NCBI GenBank assembly: GCA_905216055.1
Contig: CAJMSH010000002.1
Location: 124,001 to 188,000 of the forward strand
Direction: 5' to 3'
Source: an uncultured bacterium
Lineage (GTDB): Bacteria; Cyanobacteriota; Vampirovibrionia; Gastranaerophilales; Gastranaerophilaceae
Length of the DNA: 64,000 nucleotides
The position numbers and the translations under genes were made by a program. Positions 34,501-41,977 of this stretch are shown here, one piece after another. The first letter of the stretch is position 1; every line of letters begins with the position of its first letter. The notes under the pieces are model-generated. The model saw only the letters and a program-made list of their open reading frames with translations, did no database searches and was not told the DNA's origin.

Positions 34501-34607
34501 AAAAACAAGACAAAAAAACTGCTAAAACAGCAGAAGCAAACACAACTCAAGCAACTACAACTGAAACTAAAAAAGAAGACAAGCCAAAATTAGATAAAGC
34601 TGCTTAA
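31530..34607 (+). CDS. Starch/glycogen synthase-like glycosyltransferase (GT5) with leader, coiled insert and C-terminal membrane anchor
   Basis: 1025 residues. After an Asn/Gln/Thr-rich leader with FTGNN at 47-51, the GT5 N-terminal domain opens with YMAGGLGVVTQEAP, matching K-x-G-G-L of glycogen synthases but without the Lys. A highly charged Lys/Glu helical insert lies near 225-345. The C-terminal Rossmann part contains MLLMGWGRPDPQKG and the donor-binding EPCGITPLESFAAGTPVISTRTGG at about 795-818. Near the end a hydrophobic helix (IIIGAGIGIAAIGTVAYTYL, about 971-990) precedes a Lys/Thr tail. ADP-glucose-type transfer is likely but the changed donor motif and the membrane anchor make the product uncertain. 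TATAAT and AAAGGG precede the ATG. Confidence 0.75.
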   Translation: MRIYSVMPNYQAKNIRRNNNIQQTSQTAPTAMSVTSQRTMPGVLLTFTGNNEKHVNEFASYAPENKRFGYMAGGLGVVTQEAPVSWRLHEKADVRDFAPYHAYDNGDGGVKAVIVKKDANGKYITSYNQDEFYHAAPNETLEQLMKRENIQLKDGEEFRFVVQRKPNDKGISSVIVLDEATDLKGSVTRPSTKSISEMETIPYRVFRAISVADTVDEKIDKYKQSLFNEVKKPYVEKYNKEVREKYKDEYAQAEQKDNAFLEQEKKEIKKKKENNPQIDYKPHVFNEERNKVEAKIKKEVEQLVNSDKELKEKYEAKLNTDEVKKQIEAITSKAAPSKAERNAAYFIHTEGLARFESPYGSEKAYYSRSAKVKVNGKLEEIKTDLAYADSNRAFVDVLPKMNTEKHGFYNPANVWLHDRPGFMVMSYIADESHFGNQYWNGVKADGRFHNPGRSYQGAEDNPFEFFRMSARKEDVDKLNKHTQIAKLREIEANWSRASKEERKFAYQILQPFMQNFRDDYIDTTNEVRTFNLSMVPVAGTKANPKNITCGTVSVNYGKEMKSLNTPDIAQYMTTKLADTKTVDITNGSTPANLRLNDPTANFCRGNFINGLTKAKDGFTPYEYKPVYDANGKFVSDNLEEVVKAKKANLKWLLDTLGNAYETSSQAGLTQMFFTKNQISGDNASVIGHLSKYKEGDMLLMGWGRPDPQKGYPSTFQAFLDFLKDPNIDKDVKSHTKLIVGAGVWEDNARDYKWVKDIIRQIEELDGGIYKGNAMYVNGFFPNRLVGCATHSIFTSRYEPCGITPLESFAAGTPVISTRTGGAPDFIAATRGYLTKNPYLVNIDPSKLENVSSEDIGNAIDSERMFKNAAEVKECIKDAVSDYNLKPEEGKVSKYASMVRDGLQQKIDWHENAAYNGGRSANERYMTEVFEVDKGIAARSKEPMKRLVGDNFGIAEAIRDGVSKARNKWTKIIIGAGIGIAAIGTVAYTYLKKQDKKTAKTAEANTTQATTTETKKEDKPKLDKAA

Positions 34608-35506
34608 GCTTCATTTAAAATATCCACTAAATCAAAAATTACGATGAATCTTTCAATAAGGTCATCGTAATTTTTTGCCTTTAACAAAGACCTGAACAAA
34701 AATCCAAAAAGCATAGGCCTTTTCTGTCTGATTGCAATTAAAACAATATTATCTTTGTACGACAATTCAAACCCTTTTGCCGTATATAATTCTCCAAATC
34801 TTTTAACAGTATTCCAAAATTCTAATGAAATAAAATTTAAATTATTATTATTTTTTGCAAAAACATATAAATATTTGTTCATATCATCAATATGCGGATT
34901 TATTTGTTTAAAATTATTAAATTTTCTCTCATTTTTAGAAAACATAACAACATGATTATTAATACTTTTCTCCAATTCCAACTGAATTAAAGTACCTTTA
35001 AATAAATCAGGCTTATTAATTCCTTTTACGGGCATTTTAAGTCTTGAATCCGATACAATAATATTTGTGTGATTATAAAACCCAAAAAAGCTTGCCACAT
35101 CCTCTTGTGTATCAAAATTTTTGAACAATTTTGAATCAATAATAACATCAGTATTATGATTTTTAGGCCACTTTTTAAAATTTGCAAAAGGAACCAAAAA
35201 TAAAGGAAAGACTTTTTCATACAGCATTATCTGAAAATCTTTTCCGGCAATAATAAAATTGACAATACTTTTTATAATACACGCATACATTAAAAATAAA
35301 ATTAAAGGTACAAGAATAAATTTATATATAATCGCAAACTTGATGAAAAATAAACACGCAGCCAAGCCTATTCCAACAAGAAAATAAATAATAGAAGATA
35401 TAATAACTTTTTTAATTAAATCTACACGTTGAATTTCAAGCTCTTGAACTTGCGGCAAAATATTCTCATCAAAATATTTATAATATAAATCTTTTTTAGA
35501 ATTCAT
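34604..35506 (-). CDS. DUF3137-like membrane protein
   Basis: 300 residues with two membrane helices close together (about 33-53 and 58-78) and a soluble C-terminal part; the arrangement and the opening YYKYFDENILPQVQELEIQR resemble the DUF3137 family, function unknown. Its end overlaps the convergent glycosyltransferase by 4 bp. There is no Shine-Dalgarno: TAAAAT lies exactly 6 nt before the ATG, predicting a leaderless mRNA, and the divergent yebC promoter is just beyond. Confidence 0.65.
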   Translation of the reverse strand: MNSKKDLYYKYFDENILPQVQELEIQRVDLIKKVIISSIIYFLVGIGLAACLFFIKFAIIYKFILVPLILFLMYACIIKSIVNFIIAGKDFQIMLYEKVFPLFLVPFANFKKWPKNHNTDVIIDSKLFKNFDTQEDVASFFGFYNHTNIIVSDSRLKMPVKGINKPDLFKGTLIQLELEKSINNHVVMFSKNERKFNNFKQINPHIDDMNKYLYVFAKNNNNLNFISLEFWNTVKRFGELYTAKGFELSYKDNIVLIAIRQKRPMLFGFLFRSLLKAKNYDDLIERFIVIFDLVDILNEA

Positions 35507-35550
35507 AAAACTATTTTATCACATTAAAAAAACAATAAAACTTTTTGTGC

Positions 35551-35556
35551 TAAAAT
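35551..35556 (+). promoter_or_regulatory. Extended -10 box of yebC
   Basis: TAAAAT preceded by TTTTTGTGC; the identical TTTTGTGC-TAAAATAA string occurs before purA. It lies 43 bp before the yebC ATG. Confidence 0.5.
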
Positions 35557-35598
35557 AACAATATAGGTAACAATTAAAAGATTAAAGAGGTAAAAAAT

Positions 35599-36348
35599 AT
35601 GTCAGGACACTCAAAATGGTCAACCATTAAACATAAAAAAGCAAAAGTAGATTCACAAAGAGCAGTAGTATTTCAAAAATACTCAAGAGAATTAATCGTA
35701 TCAGCAAGACTTGGCGGACCAGATCCTGCAGGCAATTTCAGATTAAGAACAGCGATTGAAAAAGCAAAAGCAGCAGGATTACCAAACGATAATATTAAAC
35801 GTGCAATCGAAAAAGGTGCAGGTGCAGGTTCAGCTGATAACTACGAAGAACTTATTTATGAAGGCTACGCTCCGGGCGGTGTGGCTGTTGTAATCGAAGC
35901 AATGACAGATAACAGAAACAGAACAGCAGGAGATATCAGAAGCTTCTTTACAAAATTTAACGGAAGCTTAGGTGCAACAGGTTGTGTAGGCTGGATGTTT
36001 GATCAACGAGGAATTATAACATTTGATAAAAACGTTGACTTTGACAAATTGTTTGAAGCTGCAATCAGTTTAGACGCATTAGACGTAACTGAAGAAGACG
36101 AACAATACAAAGTTATTACATCAGCAGAAAACTTCCAATCAGTTGTAGAAGGTCTTGAAGCTGCAGGATTTAAGAGTGAATCAGCAGAACTTACAAGAAT
36201 TCCTCAAAACACAATCGAAATTACTGATGAAAAAACTGCAGATCAGATTTTGAAACTTTTAGAAAAACTTGAAGAACACGATGATGTTCAAAATGTTTAT
36301 GCAAACTGTGATATTCCGGATGAAATTTTACAAAAATTGGAAGCATAA
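35599..36348 (+). CDS. yebC: YebC/PmpR/TACO1-family protein
   Basis: Conserved protein that begins with the invariant MSGHSKWSTIKHKKAKVDSQR and has NIKRAIEKGAG and the YEGYAPGGVA segment; 249 residues is standard. Members have been described as DNA-binding regulators and, more recently, as ribosome-associated factors that relieve stalling at proline stretches. AAAGAGG precedes the ATG. It is first in a run with a GGDEF protein, tsaE and tsaB, all overlapping. Confidence 0.94.
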   Translation: MSGHSKWSTIKHKKAKVDSQRAVVFQKYSRELIVSARLGGPDPAGNFRLRTAIEKAKAAGLPNDNIKRAIEKGAGAGSADNYEELIYEGYAPGGVAVVIEAMTDNRNRTAGDIRSFFTKFNGSLGATGCVGWMFDQRGIITFDKNVDFDKLFEAAISLDALDVTEEDEQYKVITSAENFQSVVEGLEAAGFKSESAELTRIPQNTIEITDEKTADQILKLLEKLEEHDDVQNVYANCDIPDEILQKLEA

Positions 36349-37682
36349 TGCCTAAATTAAAAGATATCGAAAATTTATCAGAACAACTTAATGACACGTG
36401 TAATGCTTCAGGTATTACACGTGTTCTTGAGGATACATTTAACCCTGTAAATATTTATATATACGACCAAACATCGGAAACTTTAAGAAATTTTGCTAAA
36501 AGTTGGGTTTCTATTGATGAACTTGGGCACAAAAATAAATCTAAAAAGCTATACAAAATCTTTGAAAAATTAAAAACAAATACATACTTAGAAGATGATG
36601 GAATGTTTTATTACTCACTTCTACAAGGTCAAAAACTTATAGGCATGTTAGAATTTGAAAATGTACCTGAAAAAGACCAAATTGATTTTTTAAAAATTGC
36701 ATCATATCTAATATCTTTAAAAATTCAAAATGTTATTCTTTCTGACAGAATGCAACGTAATATTGATTTTCACGATTCAATGAAAAATATTGCAAAAATT
36801 ATTGAAACTCAATATGAAACAAGCTATATAATTCCGATTATCGGAGAAATGATTGACAAATTTGTATCAGAACATCTTATTTATATTTTCATAAATAACA
36901 AACTTGTTTGGCCATCAGCTTGCAAAGACGAAAAAATATTTGAATTACTAAAATGCTTAACTAATAAATCTGAATATATTCTAACTCCTGATAAAAAAAT
37001 AGGATTATTCCCTTTAATTAGTGAAAATAAGCTTTTGGGATGTGTTGTAACGAAAAGCACTGATAATATTTTGAGCGAAAAAGAAATAAATTATATAGAA
37101 CAACTAACCAATCAAGCAGCAACAACAATTAACAGAGCAAATGTTTATGCAGAAATTCTAAAACATGCAACACTTGATGCTCTAACAGGACTTTATAACA
37201 GACATCAGCTTGAAGAACGTATAAAACAAGAAGTTTCAAGCGCAAAACGTCAAAACAGAAGCCTATGCACAATAATGACTGATGTTGATTATTTTAAAAA
37301 CGTAAACGATACCTACGGTCATGCAGTTGGCGATTTGGTATTAAAAACAATATCTACCGTAATTAAACACCAACTAAGGGATTACGATATTGCAGGACGC
37401 TACGGCGGAGAAGAATTTGTTATAATATTACCATTTACTAAACTCACTGAAGCCAAAATGGTTGCATCAAGACTAAGAAAAGCTGTTGAAAATACACAAA
37501 TTGATATTTCAAAAGTTAATCCAGATGTACAAGAAAAAAATATTAATGTTACAATTAGTTTAGGGATTTCAGAATTTAACATAGAGGATAACGAAAAAAC
37601 ATTATTACAAAAAGCTGATAAAGCCCTTTATAAAGCAAAGGAAAACGGAAGGAACAGAGCAGAAAGTTATGAAAAAGTTTAA
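36348..37682 (+). CDS. Diguanylate cyclase (GGDEF) with GAF-like sensor
   Basis: Makes c-di-GMP from two GTP. The C-terminal GGDEF domain (about 272-444) has the active-site GGEEF at 353-357 and an intact inhibitory I-site RDYD at 344-347, five residues upstream, so product inhibition is expected. The N-terminal ~260 residues look like GAF-type sensor repeats without membrane segments, so it is cytoplasmic. It overlaps yebC by 1 bp and tsaE by 14 bp, an unusual operon mix of translation factors and second-messenger signalling. Confidence 0.92.
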   Translation: MPKLKDIENLSEQLNDTCNASGITRVLEDTFNPVNIYIYDQTSETLRNFAKSWVSIDELGHKNKSKKLYKIFEKLKTNTYLEDDGMFYYSLLQGQKLIGMLEFENVPEKDQIDFLKIASYLISLKIQNVILSDRMQRNIDFHDSMKNIAKIIETQYETSYIIPIIGEMIDKFVSEHLIYIFINNKLVWPSACKDEKIFELLKCLTNKSEYILTPDKKIGLFPLISENKLLGCVVTKSTDNILSEKEINYIEQLTNQAATTINRANVYAEILKHATLDALTGLYNRHQLEERIKQEVSSAKRQNRSLCTIMTDVDYFKNVNDTYGHAVGDLVLKTISTVIKHQLRDYDIAGRYGGEEFVIILPFTKLTEAKMVASRLRKAVENTQIDISKVNPDVQEKNINVTISLGISEFNIEDNEKTLLQKADKALYKAKENGRNRAESYEKV

Positions 37683-38130
37683 ACAAATTTGCCATAATCT
37701 TGACGAAACCAAACAACTTGCACAAAAATTTGCACCGTTATTAAAAGATGGTTGTTTTATAAACCTCTACGGGGAAATCGGTGCAGGTAAAACCGCCTTT
37801 GTAAAATTTGTGGCTGATGCACTTGGAGTAAAAGAAAAAGTTACAAGCCCGAGTTTTGTAATCCTGAACGAATACCATACAGGCTCAATTCCAATTTATC
37901 ACTTCGATTTATACAGACTTGAAAACGAAGGAATAAAAACAATTTACGATGAATTGCAGGAATACTCCGACGGTAAAAAGGTAACTTTTGTAGAATGGGC
38001 TGAATTTAACCAAAATGAAGCACCTTTCGAACACTTAAAAATCAATGTAACATATAATGATGACGATTCAAGAACTTATGAATTTGAATCAGTTGGGAAA
38101 GATGAAATAATAGAGGGTTTATCCAAATGA
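37669..38130 (+). CDS. tsaE: tRNA t6A synthesis ATPase TsaE
   Basis: ATPase that works with TsaB and TsaD to make N6-threonylcarbamoyladenosine at A37 of ANN-reading tRNAs. P-loop GEIGAGKT at 35-42, then TSPSFVILNEY and the HFDLYRLE motif; the C-terminal VEWAEF is also typical. 153 residues. It overlaps the cyclase gene by 14 bp and tsaB by 4 bp. Confidence 0.95.
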   Translation: MKKFKQICHNLDETKQLAQKFAPLLKDGCFINLYGEIGAGKTAFVKFVADALGVKEKVTSPSFVILNEYHTGSIPIYHFDLYRLENEGIKTIYDELQEYSDGKKVTFVEWAEFNQNEAPFEHLKINVTYNDDDSRTYEFESVGKDEIIEGLSK

Positions 38131-38738
38131 TAACACTTGCTTTTGATACTTGTTTAGACAAAATGTATGCAGTTTTAAAACGTGACGGAGAAGTTCTTGC
38201 ATCAAGAATTGTTGAAAACCGTGACAATAAATATCATTCAGCATTTTTGATTTCAACATTACAGGAAATAATGAGCGAAAACAATATAAAACCGCAGGAT
38301 GTTAATTTAATCGCCGTAAACATAGGTCCCGGAAGTTTTACAGGGATAAGAGCCTGCGTAACTGTTGCAAGAGTAATGGCACAACAACTTGACTGCAAAG
38401 CTGTCGGAATTTCATCTCTTGAAATTCTTGCCAAAGCATCAAACAGTGAAAACCCGCTTGTTGCACTTGATGCAAGAAAAAATTGTGCATACCTTTACTG
38501 CGATAATGAAATTAAAGGTGCAATACAACTTGAAAAAGTTCAAGAAATAATAAAAACAGGGAATTACACAGTAATTACAGATGATAAATTGCAACCAATC
38601 CTCGGAGGTGTTTCATACCAATCAGCGAACTATCCTCTAGGCGAAACTCTTGCAAATTTGGCAGAACAAAAAAATGCCGAAGGGAATTGGAGAAAACTTA
38701 AACCTCTATATATTCAACCGCCTCCAATGGGTGCTTAA
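38127..38738 (+). CDS. tsaB: tRNA t6A synthesis protein TsaB
   Basis: Non-catalytic ASKHA-fold partner of TsaD in t6A formation. It opens with MITLAFDTCLDKMYAVL and has NIGPGSFTGIRACVTVAR near residues 70-87, both family marks. 203 residues, a little short but normal. It overlaps tsaE by 4 bp and is the last gene of the yebC operon. tsaD is not in the window. Confidence 0.94.
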   Translation: MITLAFDTCLDKMYAVLKRDGEVLASRIVENRDNKYHSAFLISTLQEIMSENNIKPQDVNLIAVNIGPGSFTGIRACVTVARVMAQQLDCKAVGISSLEILAKASNSENPLVALDARKNCAYLYCDNEIKGAIQLEKVQEIIKTGNYTVITDDKLQPILGGVSYQSANYPLGETLANLAEQKNAEGNWRKLKPLYIQPPPMGA

Positions 38739-38781
38739 AACTATTTTCCCCTCAACAAATTAAAAATTTTTACTCCAGCAA

Positions 38782-38851
38782 AATTATATTGTTCAATAGA
38801 AAATCTGCATTAAAAAATTAGAAATCGGGAATAATATTATTGAACATAATT
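38782..38851 (+). promoter_or_regulatory. Long-arm inverted repeat before the first HNH-like gene
   Basis: AATTAT...GTTCAATA (38782-38798, with a 3-nt bulge) is complementary to TATTGAACATAATT (38838-38851). The fold would place a hairpin 14 bp before the ATG at 38865. Confidence 0.3.
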
Positions 38852-38864
38852 GCGGTAATGAAGT

Positions 38865-39818
38865 ATGGAGAAAAAAACAGCAAAACCCGAAAATAATAAA
38901 TCAAAAGTTTGTGAAATTCCTCTGACCAAAAAAGAATTAAAAGACTTGCTCAACTATCGAATTCCATGCCTGTGTTGCGGTCAGGAAATGCTGCACCCCG
39001 ATATTTACACAAAATTAATGGAGATGCCTGAATTATCAGGGACTGCACTTCAAGCTATTTCCGTTCTTGAGCCATACGAAAATATTATGCACCCAGTTGA
39101 AAAGCAGGTATTTAATATGTTTAAAAGTATGGCCGCAAAATATCCTGATAAGAATTTTAAAGAATTACTTCAAATGAAAAAGGATATCCACGAACTTGCG
39201 CTAGTCAAAATCCAAAGTGTAATTTTTAATAAAATAAGCTTTTATCGAAGGATTTTGCCTAAAAAAATGGCACGACAAATTCGCAAATTAATGATTAACA
39301 CAAATGATATAATCTACGATCCTGCGCCTCACAAGCCATTTTCAAGAAGAATTTTTATTCACAAACTAAAAAATATAATAAAAAATCTTGAAAGCAAAAA
39401 AATTAAAGAAGACATATTAGAAATTGCAAGAAGATTACCAAGATCCAGTGATGAAGTATGCGCTTTTGTTGTAAAAAATGCACGTAAACGATCTCAAGTC
39501 ATTGCCCTAAACCTAATTCATCCATCCGTTGGCACATTTGAACATTTAATGCCTAAATGTATGAAAGGCATGAGCAATTCTCTCAATTTTGCTCTCGAAT
39601 GCTCATATTGCAACAATTCAAGACACCACTATCCGATATCTGTTCAAATTGAAGAAAACCCATATATGCCTCAGAATGCACAAATTCAGGCTGATAAATT
39701 AATTTCTTTATGCAAAAAAGGATTGTGTAACAAAGAATATATAATAAATTTAAAAGACACTTTACATAAACTTTCTGATGAAATAATATGCCTTGATATA
39801 AGCCGACTTGATGTATAA
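38865..39818 (+). CDS. HNH-like zinc protein, paralog 1
   Basis: 317 residues. An N-terminal zinc-knuckle-like CLCCG (Cys35, 37, 38) is followed by a helical middle region and a C-terminal HNH-like site: GTFEHLMPK (Glu226-His227) and CSYCNNSRHH (Cys246, Cys249, Asn250). The order H...CxxCN matches bacterial HNH endonuclease folds, but I cannot prove nuclease activity. It is similar in layout to the next gene and lies 55 bp before it. There is no signal peptide and no clear ribosome-binding site. Confidence 0.6.
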   Translation: MEKKTAKPENNKSKVCEIPLTKKELKDLLNYRIPCLCCGQEMLHPDIYTKLMEMPELSGTALQAISVLEPYENIMHPVEKQVFNMFKSMAAKYPDKNFKELLQMKKDIHELALVKIQSVIFNKISFYRRILPKKMARQIRKLMINTNDIIYDPAPHKPFSRRIFIHKLKNIIKNLESKKIKEDILEIARRLPRSSDEVCAFVVKNARKRSQVIALNLIHPSVGTFEHLMPKCMKGMSNSLNFALECSYCNNSRHHYPISVQIEENPYMPQNAQIQADKLISLCKKGLCNKEYIINLKDTLHKLSDEIICLDISRLDV

Positions 39819-39873
39819 TGTTACAGTTATTTACAAAGTGGCAAAAATTTTTATTCAGGTATATTGTAATCCT

Positions 39874-41364
39874 ATGAGAATTTTACCAATAAACTTTGGA
39901 ATAAAAAATCAAAATTCAACTATTAACTCAAAAACGTATTCAACGCCGTCTTTCAAGTATTCTGCCCCTCTCAATAATTATTCGGACACTTTTGTAACCG
40001 GCAATAATTCTAATGTAAATTTTACCGGTAAATATCCACAACAAATAATAACTAACAAAAATGAATTAAAAAAATTAGCAAAAAAAGGACATCTTGGATG
40101 TATATGGTGCGGTGGTTCAATGTTTATGCAAAACGAACTCGATCTATTTCAACATTTTTCCAAGAGACTTGCATCAAATGCAGAACTATTTTCCAGAGTA
40201 ATGCTGCATTTTAAAGATTATCTACCACCGGAACGAGTTAAATTAATTAAGCTAATTGCAAATTATAGTAAAGCATTTCCAAACAATGATTTGAGATTTA
40301 TCATAAATAAGATAACACCGGCAGCCGAAAAACGCCTAATTCATAAACAATTTTTTATATTGCATAATATAAAAAAATTAAAACCGAAATTACCTGTAGA
40401 ATTACACAAAGACCTTGATATATTAATAAATCACAGTACATACAGAATAAAAGGAATTCCGTATGTGAGTGAATATAGTGCAAAAGAATTTTGTTATCAG
40501 CTTAATAATCTTGCAAAAACTTTACCACTTAAAGAAAAAGAAGAAATAGCAAAAACAGCACAAATATTAACTCACCCTATTTTTAAAGAAAGTGAGCCAT
40601 TTATTTCTGAAAAATGGTTAAAAAGAGTTTACCAACAAACTAAAATCAATCCAAAAGCAAAAGGGAATTATATTTCTCCATACGACTACGAAGCAAAAGA
40701 AAAACTGGAGTTAATTATATTAAATAAAATATCTCAACTTGCGAAAAACGCTAATAACCCATCTATCACAAAATTATGCGAAAATACTAAAAATAAAATA
40801 CTTGGAATTCCAGTCAAAGTACAATTTAGTAACAAAGCCTTCATTTATAAACTATATGAAATACTTGAAAATGTAAAAGATGAAAGAATACTAAACAAAT
40901 TTGAGAAATTAATCCAAAAATTTCCAACATCATTAGATAGTATGGACGCATTCATTGTGAAATATAAACATGAATCGACCGATACAATAATTTCTAAACT
41001 ACTTTCAGATTCTTTGGTAACCCTTGAACATATAACACCAATCTTGAGAAATACATCAGACAAAGATTTGAAACTTTTAAACAAAAGTTTGGCAAAACAT
41101 AACAGAATAAAAAGAGGTACAGACAGTATAGATAACTGGGCTCTTGCTCATAGCTGGTGTAACTTTATACATGGCAGTAAAAACATTAAAAATGAAAATT
41201 TCCCGTTCAGCAAAGAAGCAGGCGAAAAATATTTTGCAACCCTTGTCCAAGATGTAAATAAAGGTTTGTTATCTGCAAGTTCTGTTATAAACATGGCAAA
41301 AAACTACTTTGAACAAACAGGTATAAAAATAAAATTAACCGGTATGAAATATACTCCGGAATAA
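39874..41364 (+). CDS. HNH-like zinc protein, paralog 2, with F-x-G-K leader
   Basis: 496 residues from the ATG at 39874 (MRILPINFG); the longer frame from 39808 overlaps the previous gene and lacks the MRI start typical of this group. The Asn/Ser-rich leader contains NVNFTGKYPQ (F-T-G-K at 50-53). A zinc-knuckle GCIWCGG follows near 78-84, then a long helical region and a C-terminal HNH-like site TLEHITP ... SWCNFIHGSKN. The same site order is found in paralog 1, so the pair comes from duplication with the second gaining the leader and extra helical repeats. No ribosome-binding site; a -10-like sequence is close to the ATG. Confidence 0.65.
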   Translation: MRILPINFGIKNQNSTINSKTYSTPSFKYSAPLNNYSDTFVTGNNSNVNFTGKYPQQIITNKNELKKLAKKGHLGCIWCGGSMFMQNELDLFQHFSKRLASNAELFSRVMLHFKDYLPPERVKLIKLIANYSKAFPNNDLRFIINKITPAAEKRLIHKQFFILHNIKKLKPKLPVELHKDLDILINHSTYRIKGIPYVSEYSAKEFCYQLNNLAKTLPLKEKEEIAKTAQILTHPIFKESEPFISEKWLKRVYQQTKINPKAKGNYISPYDYEAKEKLELIILNKISQLAKNANNPSITKLCENTKNKILGIPVKVQFSNKAFIYKLYEILENVKDERILNKFEKLIQKFPTSLDSMDAFIVKYKHESTDTIISKLLSDSLVTLEHITPILRNTSDKDLKLLNKSLAKHNRIKRGTDSIDNWALAHSWCNFIHGSKNIKNENFPFSKEAGEKYFATLVQDVNKGLLSASSVINMAKNYFEQTGIKIKLTGMKYTPE

Positions 41365-41462
41365 ATTATTACAAATTGTTAAACTAAATAATCAAAAAAT
41401 TAAACTTTTACTCCGAAAATTCCGATTAACAAAATGTACTTAGTTAAAAGGAATTAATTGTA

Positions 41463-41759
41463 ATGACAGATACAGGTGCTTCATTTAACAGACCATATAA
41501 ACCATTCGGTATGAATGTAAAAGTTCCGGAAATAGGGGAAAAGACATTAAAACTTGCAGAAGGGACTTTAGGCAATATTGTCAAAAACCCGACAGAACCT
41601 CTTTTCAAATTTTTGGAAGATAATGAAGAGGTTTTCACAGGGGATATAAACTATAAAATTAATAAACTTTATGCAGAAAGCTTTACAATAGGTTCTGCGA
41701 TGAGAATGGAAGATGAAAAAATTAACGGAATGCCATCTTCATTTGATATGCACTTTTAA
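41463..41759 (+). CDS. Hypothetical 98-residue protein
   Basis: Acidic soluble protein with no recognised domain (MTDTGASFNRPYKPFGMNVK start). AAAAGGAA lies 9 nt before the ATG and a strong terminator follows, so it is likely a real single-gene unit. Unknown function. Confidence 0.65.
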   Translation: MTDTGASFNRPYKPFGMNVKVPEIGEKTLKLAEGTLGNIVKNPTEPLFKFLEDNEEVFTGDINYKINKLYAESFTIGSAMRMEDEKINGMPSSFDMHF

Positions 41760-41766
41760 TAAAAAA

Positions 41767-41842
41767 ACAACTAATTCTTCTTTGAACTATATACGAGAAA
41801 AAAGCCCATATAAGGGCTTTTTTAGTATATTAAATTAGTTGT
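41767..41842. repeat. 10-bp inverted repeat enclosing the terminator
   Basis: ACAACTAATT (41767-41776) and AATTAGTTGT (41833-41842) are perfect inverted repeats that wrap around the GC-rich terminator hairpin at 41798-41823. Confidence 0.5.
41798..41823 (+). terminator. Terminator before pnp
   Basis: AAAAAAGCCC and GGGCTTTTTT with a 6-nt loop. The arms also make it active on the minus strand. Confidence 0.9.
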
Positions 41843-41884
41843 AGTATACTTTGTATAAAAAACTCAACTTTTTCTTGTTTGCGG

Positions 41885-41890
41885 TATAAT
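41885..41890 (+). promoter_or_regulatory. -10 box of pnp
   Basis: TATAAT, 87 bp before the pnp start. No good -35. Confidence 0.5.
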
Positions 41891-41921
41891 AAAAAAGAAC
41901 AATAGAAGTGTATAACAAATT

Positions 41922-41963
41922 GCGTCAGAAAAACGCACAGCTCGCGGAAAGTTCGCCACGAGC
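41922..41963 (+). promoter_or_regulatory. Two GC-rich hairpins in the pnp leader
   Basis: Hairpin 1: GCGT/ACGC (41922-41936). Hairpin 2: GCTCG/CGAGC with inner G-C pairs (41940-41963), right before the AAAGGA ribosome-binding site. Such GC-rich pairs stand out in this AT-rich window. In E. coli the pnp leader stem is cut by RNase III and PNPase then represses its own mRNA; the same role here is inference. Confidence 0.5.
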
Positions 41964-41977
41964 AAGAAAGGAAAATT

